The notes beneath the pieces were generated by a model. That model had not been told where the DNA came from. It worked only from the letters and a program-made list of their open reading frames with translations, and made no database searches. Positions 11,107 to 21,335 of a stretch of 64,000 nt of DNA are shown piece by piece; position 1 is the stretch's first letter; every line of letters begins with the position of its first letter. The position numbers and the translations under genes are program-made. The DNA is from Neoarius graeffei (lineage: Eukaryota > Chordata > Actinopteri > Siluriformes > Ariidae), in the NCBI RefSeq assembly GCF_027579695.1, contig NC_083577.1, forward strand, positions 92,131,516-92,195,515, in the 5' to 3' direction.

Positions 11107-11256
11107 GAGGCTTCCGGCGGGCACATAGACAAGATGGCAGGCTGACCCAACGCTCTCCCCAAATCACAGATTATTTCCCCAGATTCAAGTGCATTAACAA
11201 AGTAAAATAGTTGTTATACTAAGGAAGGGGACCATACCAACAAAGCTAAAAGAAAA

Positions 11257-12090
11257 ATGAACACAAGATCTGGAAAACATGATAAAGTGTCCGCGGAGAG
11301 CGACGACGACGCTAATGCTAGCTCACCTAGCCTGGTCGGGCCTGGTCTAACCGAAGGAAGCCTGCTAGCCAGTATTCACGCTGAGATCAAGGCGATGCGC
11401 TCCGATGTTAAGAACGAGCTGCACTCATTCCGGTCTACATTGAGAGAGGACGTGAAGAAGGAGCTGACTGAACTTAGGGACGAGATTAATCAGGCCTTGG
11501 GAGATATCAGGGGGACCTGAAAAACACAACAACGCGAGTCGAGGAAGCTGAATCGCGTGCGGCCGAGCTGGAGGATTCACGCCGACAAATGCAGCAGAAA
11601 CAAGACTCTATGCAAATAAAAATGACAGATTTAGAGGCTCGATCACGGCGAAACAATATCCGCATATATGGAATACCTGAAGGTGAGGAAGAAAATAACA
11701 TGATGGACTTTGTGATCAATTTGCTGAAGTCGGAGCTGGCCACCCCCCGGCGAGCCTGACTTGAAAATACAGCGCTGCCACGGAGCTCTGGGTCCGCGGC
11801 CACCACGGGAAGCACTGCCGTGCTCCATAGTAATTAACTTTCAGGAGTATAAAACTAAAGAACTGATTCTGTTGTCTGCTCGGAAGAAGAAGGAGGTCTT
11901 TTACAAGGACATGAGGGTTTATTTTGATCACGACTATCCGACGGAGATAGTTAAGAAAAGAAGAGAGTATGCAGGTATAAAGAGAGTGCTTAAGGAGAAG
12001 GGTGTGCGTTTCCAGACCCCCCCGCCTGCCAAGCTCAAGGTGTTTTTGGACGGGGGACCCAGGATCTACAACGACACGAGAAGCCGCTGA
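11257..12090 (+). pseudogene. L1-like ORF1 protein (RNA-binding chaperone), frameshifted
   Basis: The start at 11257 gives MNTRSGKHDK and a coiled-coil region (EIKAMRSDVKNELHSFR, then VKKELTELRDEI). A break near 11515 shifts the frame. The next frame carries LEARSRRNNIRIYGIPEGEE, the hallmark of the L1 ORF1p RRM-like domain. After a second break near 11757 the C-terminal domain continues with VINFQEYKTKELIL and KLKVFLDGGPRIY up to 12090. In intact elements this protein coats LINE RNA as a trimer. This copy has at least two frame breaks. Confidence 0.8.
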
Positions 12091-12691
12091 CGATCTGCGG
12101 AAAAGGGGGTTCCCCATCGACCATAACGATCCCGGCCCAGCTCCAGTACCTCACACTACAGCGTGGGAGAGAGCCGGGGACAAGCGCCATCGACGAGCAT
12201 CTCACCCGGAGCAGATACGAGAGAAGCTGCGTGCTTTCCGCCACAATCCCCAGGAGATCTGACCCTAACACCAGGGTCTGAATGTGCCTGACCCCCACCA
12301 GCTCCGTCAGGTGAATTAATAACTAGCAATTTTTTTTTTTTAGTATTAATATTTTATTTTCCTCTCCCATGCTGCTGATTAATAACCGTCTTTTGGCTTG
12401 AGATAAACAGATTTGTTGATAATGGGGGAGAAGAAGGGTGGAAAGACTGCCATAGTAGAAATCTATGACATTTGAAATAACTTTTGCAACTTCAACGAGG
12501 GGCCCTTTTGTTAAATCAGGCTTTCCCCTCAGCTTTAAAGAGCATGCAAGTTCTCTTGTTGTGGAAGCCAATTTGTTGTTCACTCATTTTGTTCTGTATT
12601 GTCTATATTTCAATAGTTGTTTTTACTCAGGTTTAAGGGTAAGGTGCTCCAGGTTACAACAGGACACTGCTGACACAAAGAAACAAAGTAA

Positions 12692-13828
12692 ATGGACTAT
12701 CAGGAATATAAGATAATAACACTTAATGTGAATGGGTTACATAACCCAGTGAAACGGAGCAAAGTTATTGCAAAAATTAAAAGGAAGAATATTCAAGTGG
12801 CCTTTTGGCAAGAGACACATCTCTCTAACTCTGAACATGGAAAATTAAAGAAGATGGGGTTTACTAATACTTTTTATTCCTCTCACAAATCTGGGCGTAA
12901 GAGGGGCGTGGCAATTTTACTGTCAAACATTTCCAATTAACTGCTCAAATTAAAGACAAGGAGGGTCGCTATATCTTAGTCAAAGGCAAGACTGACCACA
13001 AGGAAGTCACTCTGTTAAACATATATATGCCTCAGATCATCTCATTATCTGTAGCCGCTTTATCCTGTTCTACAGGGTCGCAGGCGAGCTGGATCCTATC
13101 CCAGCTGACTACGGGTGACCTGGACAAGTCGCCAGGTCATCACAGGGCTGACACATAGACACAGACAACCATTCACACTCACACCTACGCTCAATTTAGA
13201 GTCACCAGTTAACCTAACCTGCATGTCTTTGGACTGTGGGGGAAACCGGAGCACCCGGAGGAAACCCACGCGGACACGGGGAGAACATGCAAACTCCACA
13301 CAGAAAGGCCCTCGCCGGCCACGGGGCTCGAACCCGGACCTTCTTGCTGTGAGGCGACAGCACTAACCACTACACCACCGTGCTGCCCGCCTCAGATCAT
13401 TTATTTAAAAAATATTTGACTTATGAACCGTAGAGTCATCAGGAACTTTAATCTGTGGGGGTGATTTGAATATCAATTGCAACCCAAGCTTGACTCAACA
13501 AATATACACAAGAGGAGAAGCCAAAACTCAGTATTCATGCGTAAAATGCTAAGGGAAATTGGTATGATAGATATATGGAGGGACCTGCACCCCACAGAAA
13601 AACAATTTACCTACTACTCCCCTTGTCACGCAGAATATTCCAGATTGGATTATTTTTTTATCTCAGCTGCAGATAGACATAGAATAAATGAATGTAGGAT
13701 AGGTGTTAGAGATGTCTCAGATCATTCAGGAGTATACCTCTCTCTGCACCTGAATAATAAAAGGAAGAATACTCTATGGAGGCTCAATACTAGCTTGTTG
13801 AATGATAGAGTTTGTAAGGAATGTACAA
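12692..13828 (+). pseudogene. L1-like ORF2 endonuclease domain, split by a SINE
   Basis: ORF2 begins MDYQEYKIITLNVNGLHNP, the typical L1 endonuclease start with the Asn of LNVNGL. It goes on to WQETHL with its catalytic-type Glu and breaks at 12940. After the SINE at 13041-13388 it resumes and reads through FTYYSPCHAEYSRLDYFFIS and SDHSGV, the SDH end motif of AP-type endonucleases. It stops at NTLWRLNTSLL, where a Tc1 element has inserted at a TA dinucleotide (13824). The reverse transcriptase that should follow is absent. Confidence 0.82.
13041..13388 (-). mobile_element. tRNA-headed SINE copy a
   Basis: The tRNA-like head is at the right (GTGGTGTAGTGGTTAG box A, GGTTCGAGCCC box B on the minus strand). 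The 3' tail is GATAATGAG at the left. The perfect 12-bp duplication GCCTCAGATCAT flanks it at 13029-13040 and 13389-13400. It interrupts the L1-like endonuclease. Confidence 0.85.
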
Positions 13829-14022
13829 CCCCGATTCCAAAAATGTTGGGACAAAGTACAAATTGTAAATAAAAATGGAATGCAATGATGTGGAAGTTTC
13901 AAAATTCCATATTTTATTCAGAATAGAACATAGATGACATATCAAATGTTTAAACTGAGAAAATGTATCATTTAAAGAGAAAAATTAGGTGATTTTAAAT
14001 TTCATGACAACAATACATCTCA

Positions 14023-14402
14023 GGGGCGGCACGGTGGTGTAGTGGTTAGCGCTGTCGCCTCACAGCAAGAAGGTCCTGGGTTCGAGCCCCGTGGCTGGCG
14101 AGGGCCTTTCTGTGTGGAGTTTGCATGTTCTCCCCGTGTCCGCGTGGGTTTCCTCCGGGTGCTCCGGTTTCCCCCACAGTCCAAAGACATGCAGGTTAGG
14201 TTAACTGGTGACTCTAAATTGAGCGTAGGTGTGAATGTGAGTGTGAATGGTTGTCTGTGTCTATGTGTCAGCCCTGTGATGACCTGGCGACTTGTCCAGG
14301 GTGAACCCCGCCTTTCGCCTGTAGTCAGCTGGGATAGGATCCAGCTCGCCTGCGACCCTGTAGAACAGGATAAAGCGGCTAGAGATAATGAGATGAGATG
14401 AG
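14023..14402 (+). mobile_element. tRNA-headed SINE copy b, inside Tc1 family A
   Basis: This is a full-length head-to-tail copy with the tRNA-like head at left and ATGAGATGAG tail at right. It is flanked by ACAACA(AT)ACATCTCA and ACAACACATCTCA. It inserted into the 3' end of the Tc1 transposase frame and replaces its last codons. Confidence 0.88.
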
Positions 14403-15515
14403 ACAACACATCTCAAAAAAGTTGGGACAAGGCCATGTTTCCCACTGTGAGACATCCCCTTTTCTCTTTACAACAGTCTGTAAACGTCTGGGGACTGAGG
14501 AGACAAGTTGCTCAAGTTTAGGGATAGGAATGTTAACCCATTCTTGTCTAATGTAGGATTCTAGTTGCTCAACTGTCTTAGGTCTTTTTTGTCGTATCTT
14601 CCGTTTTATGATGCGCCAAATGTTTTCTATGGGTGAAAGATCTGGACTGCAGGCTGGCCAGTTCAGTACCCGGACCCTTCTTCTACGCAGCCATGATGCT
14701 GTAATTGATGCAGTATGTGGTTTGGCATTGTCATGTTGGAAAATGCAAGGTCTTCCCTGAAAGAGACGTCGTCTGGATGGGAGCATATGTTGCTCTAGAA
14801 CCTGGATATACCTTTCAGCATTGATGGTGTCTTTCCAGATGTGTAAGCTGCCCATGCCACACGCACTAATGCAACCCCATACCATCAGAGATGCAGGCTT
14901 CTGAACTGAGCGCTGATAACAACTCGGGTCGTCCTTCTCCTCTTTAGTCCGAATGACACGGCGTCCCTGATTTCCATAAAGAACTTCAAATTTTGATTCG
15001 TCTGACCACAGAACAGTTTTCCACTTTGCCACAGTCCATTTTAAATGAGCCTTGGCCCAGAGAAGACGTCTGTGCTTCTGGATCATGTTTAGATACGGCT
15101 TCTTCTTTGAACTATAGAGTTTTAGCTGGCAACGGCGGATGGCACGGTGAATTGTGTTCACAGATAATGTTCTCTGGAAATATTCCTGAGCCCATTTTGT
15201 GATTTCCAATACAGAAGCATGCCTGTATGTGATGCAGTGCCGTCTAAGGGCCCGAAGATCACGGGCACCCAGTATGGTTTTCTGGCCTTGACCCTTACGC
15301 ACAGAGATTCTTCCAGATTCTCTGAATCTTTTGATGATATTATGCACTGTAGATGATGATATGTTCAAACTCTTTGCAATTTTACACTGTCGAACTCCTT
15401 TCTGATATTGCTCCACTATTTGCCGGCGCAGAATTAGGGGGATTGGTGATCCTCTTCCCATCTTTACTTCTGAGAGCCGCTGCCACTCCAAGATGCTCTT
15501 TTTATACCCAGTCAT
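14379..15515 (-). CDS. Tc1-type DD34E transposase, long open frame with SINE-derived C-terminus
   Basis: The 378-codon frame carries an N-terminal helix-turn-helix ([20 protein letters not shown] and [13 protein letters not shown]) and a second HTH with a basic GRKT-like linker. The catalytic triad sits in [19 protein letters not shown] and SPDLSPIEN. In family A the protein normally ends [10 protein letters not shown], but here the SINE gives it CCLISSHYL. Codon 1 could be MTGYKKS or the inner MGRGSP. The catalytic motifs are intact. The element can no longer be a normal substrate because one end is missing. Confidence 0.87.
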   Translation of the reverse strand: MTGYKKSILEWQRLSEVKMGRGSPIPLILRRQIVEQYQKGVRQCKIAKSLNISSSTVHNIIKRFRESGRISVRKGQGQKTILGARDLRALRRHCITYRHASVLEITKWAQEYFQRTLSVNTIHRAIRRCQLKLYSSKKKPYLNMIQKHRRLLWAKAHLKWTVAKWKTVLWSDESKFEVLYGNQGRRVIRTKEEKDDPSCYQRSVQKPASLMVWGCISACGMGSLHIWKDTINAERYIQVLEQHMLPSRRRLFQGRPCIFQHDNAKPHTASITASWLRRRRVRVLNWPACSPDLSPIENIWRIIKRKIRQKRPKTVEQLESYIRQEWVNIPIPKLEQLVSSVPRRLQTVVKRKGDVSQWETWPCPNFFEMCCLISSHYL

Positions 15516-15612
15516 GTTAATGACCTATTGCCAATTGACCTAATGAGTTGCAATTTGGTCCTCCAGCTGTTCCTTTTTTGTACCTTTAACTTTTCCAGCC
15601 TCTTATTGCCCC

Positions 15613-16872
15613 TTTCAAGGAACGAAAACGAAAACCGGGAACTTTTTCTATTTCACATGGAACAGAAACGAAACCAGAAACTTTATTATTTTTTATGTTC
15701 CGGAACAGAAACGCTTATTAAAAATAATGGTAACCGGTTAATACCGGTTTTTATTTCGTTCCTCAAAGTTTCCGTAGCCTACAAATAAAAAAGTCATTCT
15801 TCTCCTGCGCAAGTTTCTATGACCCGCTGGGGTTCACTTCCTGTGTGACGTTCGCTGACTGAATGGAGAGCGCGGGAGGGTGGACTACTATCACGTCTCC
15901 ATTACTGAGTGTCTGAGCAAAGAAGAGCCTGAACGTTGCAACCTCCCTATTGGCTGTTTGTAAAAATGTATCAATTGTTGCCCTTCCCACGGGAATCATC
16001 GCGGGCTCGAGAGACGAGATCTGACGAGTTAGTTCGTTGGTAGCAGAACAAAATGTCTGGACACAAATCGGGTTTTCAGAAAAGGAAAGAAAATAAACGG
16101 AGGGTCGAAAATACAAAAAAGGAGGCAGAAAATGCAAAACGAGTTTTAAGGTAGGACAAATGGTTACTTTTCTGAGGCAGCCCGCCGTGGCTGCCTGCAG
16201 GCTTATTTATTATAGCCCATTTAGTTAAAATAGTTGATATAAAATGTTTATAGTTATAGTTATGTGATGGTTGTCCTGATTTAGACTGGTGTTTTTTTGG
16301 GGGGGGGGGTTGCGCGATGTTGCACCCGGGTCCAGATTAGGGCAGAACCGGCCCTGGCTACATTTCAGGTGTAGTTTGTTTTATGTATGTATGTACTTGC
16401 ATAGATGTGTACTTGGTCTTCCAATATGGCGCCTAACAAAATCTCGCAGCGCGGTGACGTCATGCGGTAGCCCTCTATAGGGCCTGACTAGCCTTTGGTA
16501 ACACACTAAACGAATTATCTTTTCATTTTTGGCACTTTTTCTGTTTGTGTAGATGGGAAGACATACTGAGAATCCAAATCGCCAACATTTGAAATAATAA
16601 TTGTTTTGAATTATTTCTTGTCTTATTTAATGCAGGTTGTAATAGAATTAGCCTACATTTGGCTTAAGCTGGATGAGACAGAGACATAATTTTATAGCCA
16701 TTTGTTAAACAGCTGACAGGGAACGTAATTAACCGTTCCGGGAGCGAAATTTTTTTTGTTCTAACTGGTTCGGGAACGTCTATTTAATGGTGGAACCCAA
16801 AACCAGAAACGTTAAAATTCCGTTTCTGTTCGGAACGAACCAATAGGAAAAAATTCTGGTTCAAAGCCCTGA
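15613..16872 (+). mobile_element. hAT-like element, left end worn
   Basis: The right end reads GGTTCAAAGCCCTG, the inverted CAGGGCTTTGAACC typical of a fish hAT family. Both subterminal regions are full of GAACG/CGTTC motifs (GGTTCGTTCCGAACAG type). The left end joins the truncated Tc1 without a clean CAGGG. One coding exon (16052-16151) is visible inside. Confidence 0.6.
16052..16151 (+). CDS. hAT transposase N-terminal exon (TTF/ZMYM1-like)
   Basis: The ATG opens a short basic exon, MSGHKSGFQKRKENKRRVEN, ending at the donor TTTTAAG/GTAGGA. The N-termini of fish hAT proteins of the TTF-type zinc finger, ZMYM1-like group commonly begin this way (KSGxxKRKxKK). No later exons were found before the element ends at about 16872. 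The assignment rests on one motif. Confidence 0.5.
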
Positions 16873-18290
16873 CCCAGAGGCACAGTGTGGGTTCAGAGCA
16901 GGGCGCTCCACTATCGACATGGTATTCTCAGTGAGACAGTTACAGAAAAAGTGTCGGGAGCAGTGGAAACCCCTCTACCTTGCTTTTGTTGACCTCACAA
17001 AGGCTTTCGATCTTGTAAGCTGTAGCAGACTGTTCAGGCTACTTGAGAAGATAGGTTGCCCACCAAAGCTGCTCAGCATAATCAAGTCCTTCCACAGCAA
17101 CATGAAAAGCACTGCCAGCTTTGAGGGTAGTACCTCCAAGCCTTTCCTGATTCTCAGTGGAGTTAAACAGGGCAGTGTACTTGCCCCAACGCTGTTCAGG
17201 ATCTTTTTCTCACTGCTCTTGATGTATGCCTTCCAGTCCTCTGACGATGGGGTCTACATCCACACCACCATGATGGCAAACTTTACAACCTGGCCCGCTT
17301 ACACGCCAAAACAAAGGTAACACGTGTGCTCCTTAGGGAGCTACTGTTTGCCGATGATGCAGCCCTTGCGAGTCATACACGTAATGGACTCCAACGCCTG
17401 ATGGACAGGTTCTCAAATGCCTGTAAAGAGTTTGCCTTAACAATCAGCATAAAGAAGACTGAGGTGATGGCCCAAGATGCTCCAAGCCCTCTGGTAATAT
17501 CGATCAACGTCTCTTTGCTTGCTGTGAGTGATCGATTCACATACCTGGGATCCACTGTCACAAACAACTTGTCTCTGGATGCTGAAATAAACACAAGAAT
17601 TGGCAAAGCAGCCTCTGTTATGAGCAAACTCAACAAAAGAGTTTGGGGAAACAAAAACCTGACAATAAACACCAAGCTAAAGGTGTACCAGGCCTGTGTG
17701 CTAAGTACTCTCCTCTATGGCAGTGAAACATGGACGACATATGCCAAACAAGAGGCAAAGCTCAATGCCTTTCACATGCGGTGTCTTTGCAGGATCCTAG
17801 GAATTAAATGGCAGGACAAGGTAACAAACACTGATGTTCTCGAGAGGTCCAGTTCCAGGACCTTATTTGCAACGATCAGTGAATGTCACCTGAGATGGCT
17901 TGGACATGTTCACCATATGGGGAAAGGACGTATTCCGAAAGATCTCCTATATGGCCAGCTTGAATGCGGTTCATGTCCAACTGGTCACCCGCACCTGAGG
18001 TACAGAGATGTGTGCAAGAGAGATCTTAAGTCAGCTAACATCGACATAAACTCATGGGAGGAAACAGCGATTGACCGGTCAGCATGGAGACAAATTGTCA
18101 AAGCAGGGGTGAAGGAAGCTGAAGCTACCAGATCCCAACTCAGAGACCAGCGGCGACAGAAGGCACCTTCTGCCAACACCACCACATTCAGTTGTGCAGG
18201 ATGTGGCAGAGACTGCCACTCTAGAATTGGCTTCTTCAGCCACCAAAGATGATGCTGACCATGACCGAAACCCATTGTCTCTTTAAGACG
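16873..18290 (+). pseudogene. Reverse transcriptase of a second LINE (I/Nimb-like group suspected), 5' truncated
   Basis: The frame starts inside the RT with PEAQCGFRAGRSTIDM. It carries LAFVDLTKAFDLV, SGVKQGSVLAPTLF, a frame break near 17315, then LLFADDAALASH, whose ADD is the RT catalytic pair. FTYLGSTVTNN, LLYGSETWTTY, CLCRILGIKWQDK and LRWLGHVHHMG follow. A C-terminal Cys/His finger (CAGCGRDCHSRIGFFSHQRC) ends the protein. It differs clearly from the L1-like protein around it. Clade assignment is by memory of the motif set and remains open. Confidence 0.82.
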
Positions 18291-18301
18291 GACGGAGGCC
18301 A

Positions 18302-18985
18302 ATGAATGATGATAAGGCCAAAGACAGTAAACATCTGATATCTAAGATTTATAAAAAATTACAAAACTCCAAGAATCATTCTACTCTCCAGATTAAGCAG
18401 AAATGGGAAAGGGAGTCTGGCCTGGAGATATCTGAGGATGACTGGAGAACTGTTTGGGTGTGTCAAGCTAAAGCCACCAACTCTAGTGCCTGGTGAGAAT
18501 TCTGCTGGAAGAACTTATTAAGGTTTTTTATCACTCCTAAGTTGAAAGCTAAACAACGGGTTTACCAGGGTCAGAATAAATGCTGGAGACAGTGTGGACA
18601 GACCATGGCTGAGCACTTCCATATATTCTGGGCCTGCCCCCTTATCCAGCCATACTGGCAGGATCTCGCAGGAGAAATTCAGTCAATCTTTGGTTTAAAA
18701 GTCAACTTTTCTTTTATTACACTGTATTTGGGTAAATTCCCAGTTGGACTCAGGGCCCAGGACAACTATCTTTATAAAGTGCTCTTGGCTGCAAGCAAGA
18801 AGGCCATTACAAGGAAATGGCTGCAGTCAAATTTGCCATCGAGGAATGACTGGATTACCATTGTAGATGAAATACAATGCATGGAAAAACTGACTTTCGC
18901 CTTAAGATTACGGACTGAACTTTACACAAAGTACTGGGACAGGTGGACTTCATATTCTTTAAAATGTAACTCATTGTCTGTGTGA
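18302..18985 (+). pseudogene. L1-like ORF2 C-terminal domain
   Basis: Two frames joined by a stop near 18494 encode the L1 C-terminus: HLISKIYKKLQ, KWERESG, then CWRQCGQTMAEHFHIFWACP, the Cys-x3-Cys-x7-His-x4-Cys pattern found at the end of L1 ORF2. The frame ends at 18985, followed by a short 3' UTR and an A-rich tail. This closes the L1-like element begun at 11107. Confidence 0.78.
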
Positions 18986-19141
18986 ATAATCACTCCATTT
19001 TACATCAATGTATGGACTATGTCAGCCCTGTCAACCTACCTGCTCATTACTATTCTGTCTTTTTTTTGTTCTTTGTTTCCTTGTTGTATTTTATAGTTGG
19101 AAAAAGAACTGAAAACTTAATAAAAAGAAAGTATAAAAAAA

Positions 19142-19154
19142 AGAAAATCAAGCG
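19142..19154. repeat. Target-site duplication of the L1-like LINE (right)
   Basis: This is the second copy of AGAAAATCAAGCG, immediately after the A-rich LINE tail. Confidence 0.85.
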
Positions 19155-19214
19155 CTCCGATTGGTCAAGAGATTCTGACTATTTCTCGATAATCACCTTG
19201 AGTGACTCGGCAAA

Positions 19215-19391
19215 ATGGCGTCCAATCGCTTCATCACCTTAAGTGAGGAAGAATTACAAATGATGAAAGAAAATGCTGTTCCTGAAAGCACTAAAGATGC
19301 TCCGAAGTTTGGTCTAAAACTATTCAAAGGGAACATGGGATTATTTTATCAATTTCAGAACAAAGTGTTTTATGTGACTCGGAGTAGATAA
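19215..19391 (+). CDS. KIAA1958/ZMYM-like N-terminal fragment in the TIR element
   Basis: The 58-codon frame starts MASNRFITLSEEELQMMKEN and goes on AVPESTKDAPKFGLKLFKG. This is close to the paralogous frame at 63208-63339, in which MAANRFVTISEEELQ is followed by the same KDAPKFGLKLFKG. The pattern matches the N-terminal segment of DUF3504/KIAA1958-like proteins, a tyrosine-recombinase-derived (Crypton-related) family; that link is an inference. Residues after LFKG are probably non-coding run-on. The upstream Gly-free leader and CAAAATGG context support this start. Confidence 0.55.
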   Translation: MASNRFITLSEEELQMMKENAVPESTKDAPKFGLKLFKGNMGLFYQFQNKVFYVTRSR

Positions 19392-19616
19392 GTGACACAA
19401 GTCTGCACCACAAAGTTATTACATTTCAGTGGTGCTTGAAAGTTTGTGAACCCTTTAGAATTTTCTATATTTCTGCATAAATATGACCTAAAACATCATC
19501 AGATTTTCACACAAGTCCTAAAAGTAGATAAAGAGAACCCAGTTAAACAAATGAGACAAAAATATTATACTTGGTCATTTATTTATTGAGGAAAATGACC
19601 CAATATTACAGATCTG

Positions 19617-19990
19617 GGCGGCACAGTGGTGTAGTGGTTAGCGCTGTCGCCTCACAGCAAGAAGGTCCGGGTTCGAGTCCCGGGGCCGACGAGGGCCTTT
19701 CTGTGTGGAGTTTGCATGTTCTCCCCGTGTCCGCGTGGGTTTCCTCCGGGTGCTCCGGTTTCCCCCACAGTCCAAAGACATGCAGGTTAGGTTAACTGGT
19801 GACTCTAAATTGAGCGTAGGTGTGAATGTGAGTGTGAATGGTTGTCTGTGTCTATGTGTCAGCCCTGTGATGACCTGGCGACTTGTCCAGGGTGAACCCC
19901 ACCTTTCACCCGTAGTCAGCTGGGATAGGATCCAGCTCGCCTGCGACCCTGTAGAACAGGATAAAGCGGCTACAGATAATGAGATGAGAT
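19617..19990 (+). mobile_element. tRNA-headed SINE copy c, inside Tc1 family B
   Basis: The tRNA-like head is at left (GTGGTGTAGTGGTTAGCG, GGTTCGAGTCC) and the GAGATGAGAT tail at right. Weak duplications CAGATCTG/CATATCTG lie on either side. Confidence 0.86.
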
Positions 19991-20030
19991 TGCATATCTG
20001 TGAGTGGCAAAAGTATGTGAACCTTTGCGT

Positions 20031-20863
20031 TCAGTATCTGGTGTGACCCCCTTGTGCAGCAATAACTGCAACTAAACGTTTGCGGTAACTGTTGATCAGT
20101 CCTGCACACCGGCTTGGAGGAATTTTAGCCCGTTCCTCCGTACAGAACAGCTTCAACTCTGGGATGTTGGTGGGTTTCCTCACATGAACTGCTCGCTTCA
20201 GGTCCTTCCACAACATTTCCATTGGATTAAGGTCAGGACTTTGACTTGGCCATTCCAAAACATTCACTTCATTCTTCTTTAACCATTCTTTGGTAGAACG
20301 ACTTGTGTGCTTAGGGTCGTTGTCTTGCTGCATGACCCACCTTCTCTTGAGATTCAGTTCATGGACAGATGTCCTGACATTTTCCTTTAGAATTCGCTGG
20401 TATAATTCAGAATTCATTGTTCCATCAATGATGGCAAGCCGTCCTGGTCCAGATGCAGCAAAACAGGCCCAAACCATGATACTACCACCACCATGTTTCA
20501 CAGATGGGATAAGGTTCTTATGCTGGAATGCAGTGTTTTCCTTTCTCCAAATATAACACCTCTCATTTAAACCAAAAAGTTCTAAAAGTTCAAAAAGTTT
20601 GTTGGTTGACCACTCCTGGGGAGGGTAACAATGGTCTTGAATTTCCTTCATTTGTACACAGTCTGTCTGACTGTGGATTGGTGGAGTCCAAACTCTTTAG
20701 AGATGGTTCTGTAACATTTTCCAGCCTGATGAGCATCAACAACCCTTTTTCTGAGGTCCTCAGAAATCTCCTTTGTTCGTGCCATGATACACTTCCACAA
20801 ACATGTGTTGTGAAGATCAGACTTTGATAGATCCCTGTTCTTTAAATAAAACAGGGTGCCCAC
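20031..20863 (-). pseudogene. Tc1-type transposase, broken (family B)
   Basis: The N-terminal piece (20648-20863) includes MARTKEISEDLRKRVVDAH and an HTH ending TVRQTVYK. The C-terminal piece (20031-20651) carries [23 protein letters not shown] with the second Asp, and SPDLNPMEMLWKDLK with the Glu. About 100 residues between them are missing, including the first catalytic Asp, so the enzyme is dead. Confidence 0.88.
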
Positions 20864-21205
20864 TCACACCTGATTGTCATCCCATTGATTGAAAACACCT
20901 GACTCTAATTTCACCTTCAAATTAACTGCTAATCCTAGAGGTTCACATACTTTTGCCACTCACAGATATGTAATATTGGATGATTTCCCTCAATAAATAA
21001 ATGACCAAGTATAATATTTTTGTCTCATTTGTTTAACTGGGTTCTCTTTATCTACTTTTAGGACTTGTGTGAAAATCTGATGATGTTTTAGGTCATATTT
21101 ATGCAGAAATATAGAAAATTCTCAAGGATTCACAAACTTTCAAGCACCACTGTATATACCGCTTTTGAAGTTTGAAGTCAATTATATTTCAGATGATTTT
21201 TTTAA

Positions 21206-21335
21206 AATAATCACCTGTGTATTTATACTAAAACAGTTTTCCATCTCAGACTCCGTGAATATCGACTTCAACTTCCTCTCAGTTATTATTCACCGATATT
21301 TACTTCACCTTCGGAGAATAACTGTTAACTCTTAC
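21206..21335. repeat. Right TIR and conserved 3' hairpin of the KIAA1958-like element
   Basis: After the TIR ending TGTATTTATAC comes a segment containing GTGAATATC and the partner GATATTTAC around GTTATTATTCAC. It is homologous to 58010-58100 on the other strand, where the hairpin arms (GTGAATAT...AATAATAAC with GTTATTATT...ATATTCAC) are longer. The hairpin is absent from the other end of the element. Confidence 0.6.

Larger units (their letters stand above)
13826..15612 (-). mobile_element. Tc1/mariner element family A, copy 1 (3' truncated, SINE inside)
   Basis: It starts after a TA with CAACCCCGATTCC and the TTGGGACAAAGTAC subterminal repeat seen in the full copy at 53410. A SINE is inserted at 14023. 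The far end is lost at about 15612, where hAT-like sequence begins in place of CCCAACTTTTTTGAG. Confidence 0.88.
11107..19141 (+). mobile_element. L1-like LINE with nested elements and a missing RT domain
   Basis: The order is a 5' UTR, ORF1 (11257-12090), the ORF2 endonuclease (12692-13828 around a SINE), then foreign insertions (Tc1, hAT, another LINE), the ORF2 C-terminus (18305-18985) and an A-rich 3' end. Perfect 12-13 bp target duplications flank it. No part of the L1-type reverse transcriptase itself was found between 13828 and 18305; the only RT there belongs to a different LINE clade. Confidence 0.8.
19427..21152 (-). mobile_element. Tc1/mariner element family B with a SINE inside
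   Basis: Ends CAGTGGTGCTTGAAAGTTTG and the inverted CAAACTTTCAAGCACCACTG sit at TA dinucleotides. Long subterminal inverted repeats extend over about 190 bp. A SINE is inserted at 19617-19990. The element interrupts the KIAA1958-like TIR element. Confidence 0.92.
11073..21335 (+). mobile_element. TIR element with KIAA1958/ZMYM-like N-terminus, split by later insertions (copy 1)
   Basis: Left end GTATAAATACACAGGTGATT (11073) and right end AATCACCTGTGTATTTATAC (21206-21226) are inverted repeats of at least 20 bp. A conserved hairpin follows to about 21335. The body is only 11073-11106, 19143-19426 and 21153-21335. An L1-like LINE interrupts it at 11107-19141 with a 12-13 bp target duplication, and a Tc1 element interrupts it at 19427-21152. 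The second copy at 58010-63437 has the same three parts in the opposite orientation and is split by a chromovirus. Confidence 0.7.

Noticed and set aside
14042-14401. Repeated frames reading VSAVASQQEGPGFEP and MEFACSPRVRVGFLRVLRF at many positions
   Set aside because: These are the tRNA-headed SINE read in two frames; identical frames recur at every copy on both strands.
14993-15202. Plus-strand frame inside the Tc1 element
   Set aside because: Antisense shadow of the transposase; the same frame recurs at 54186-54395.
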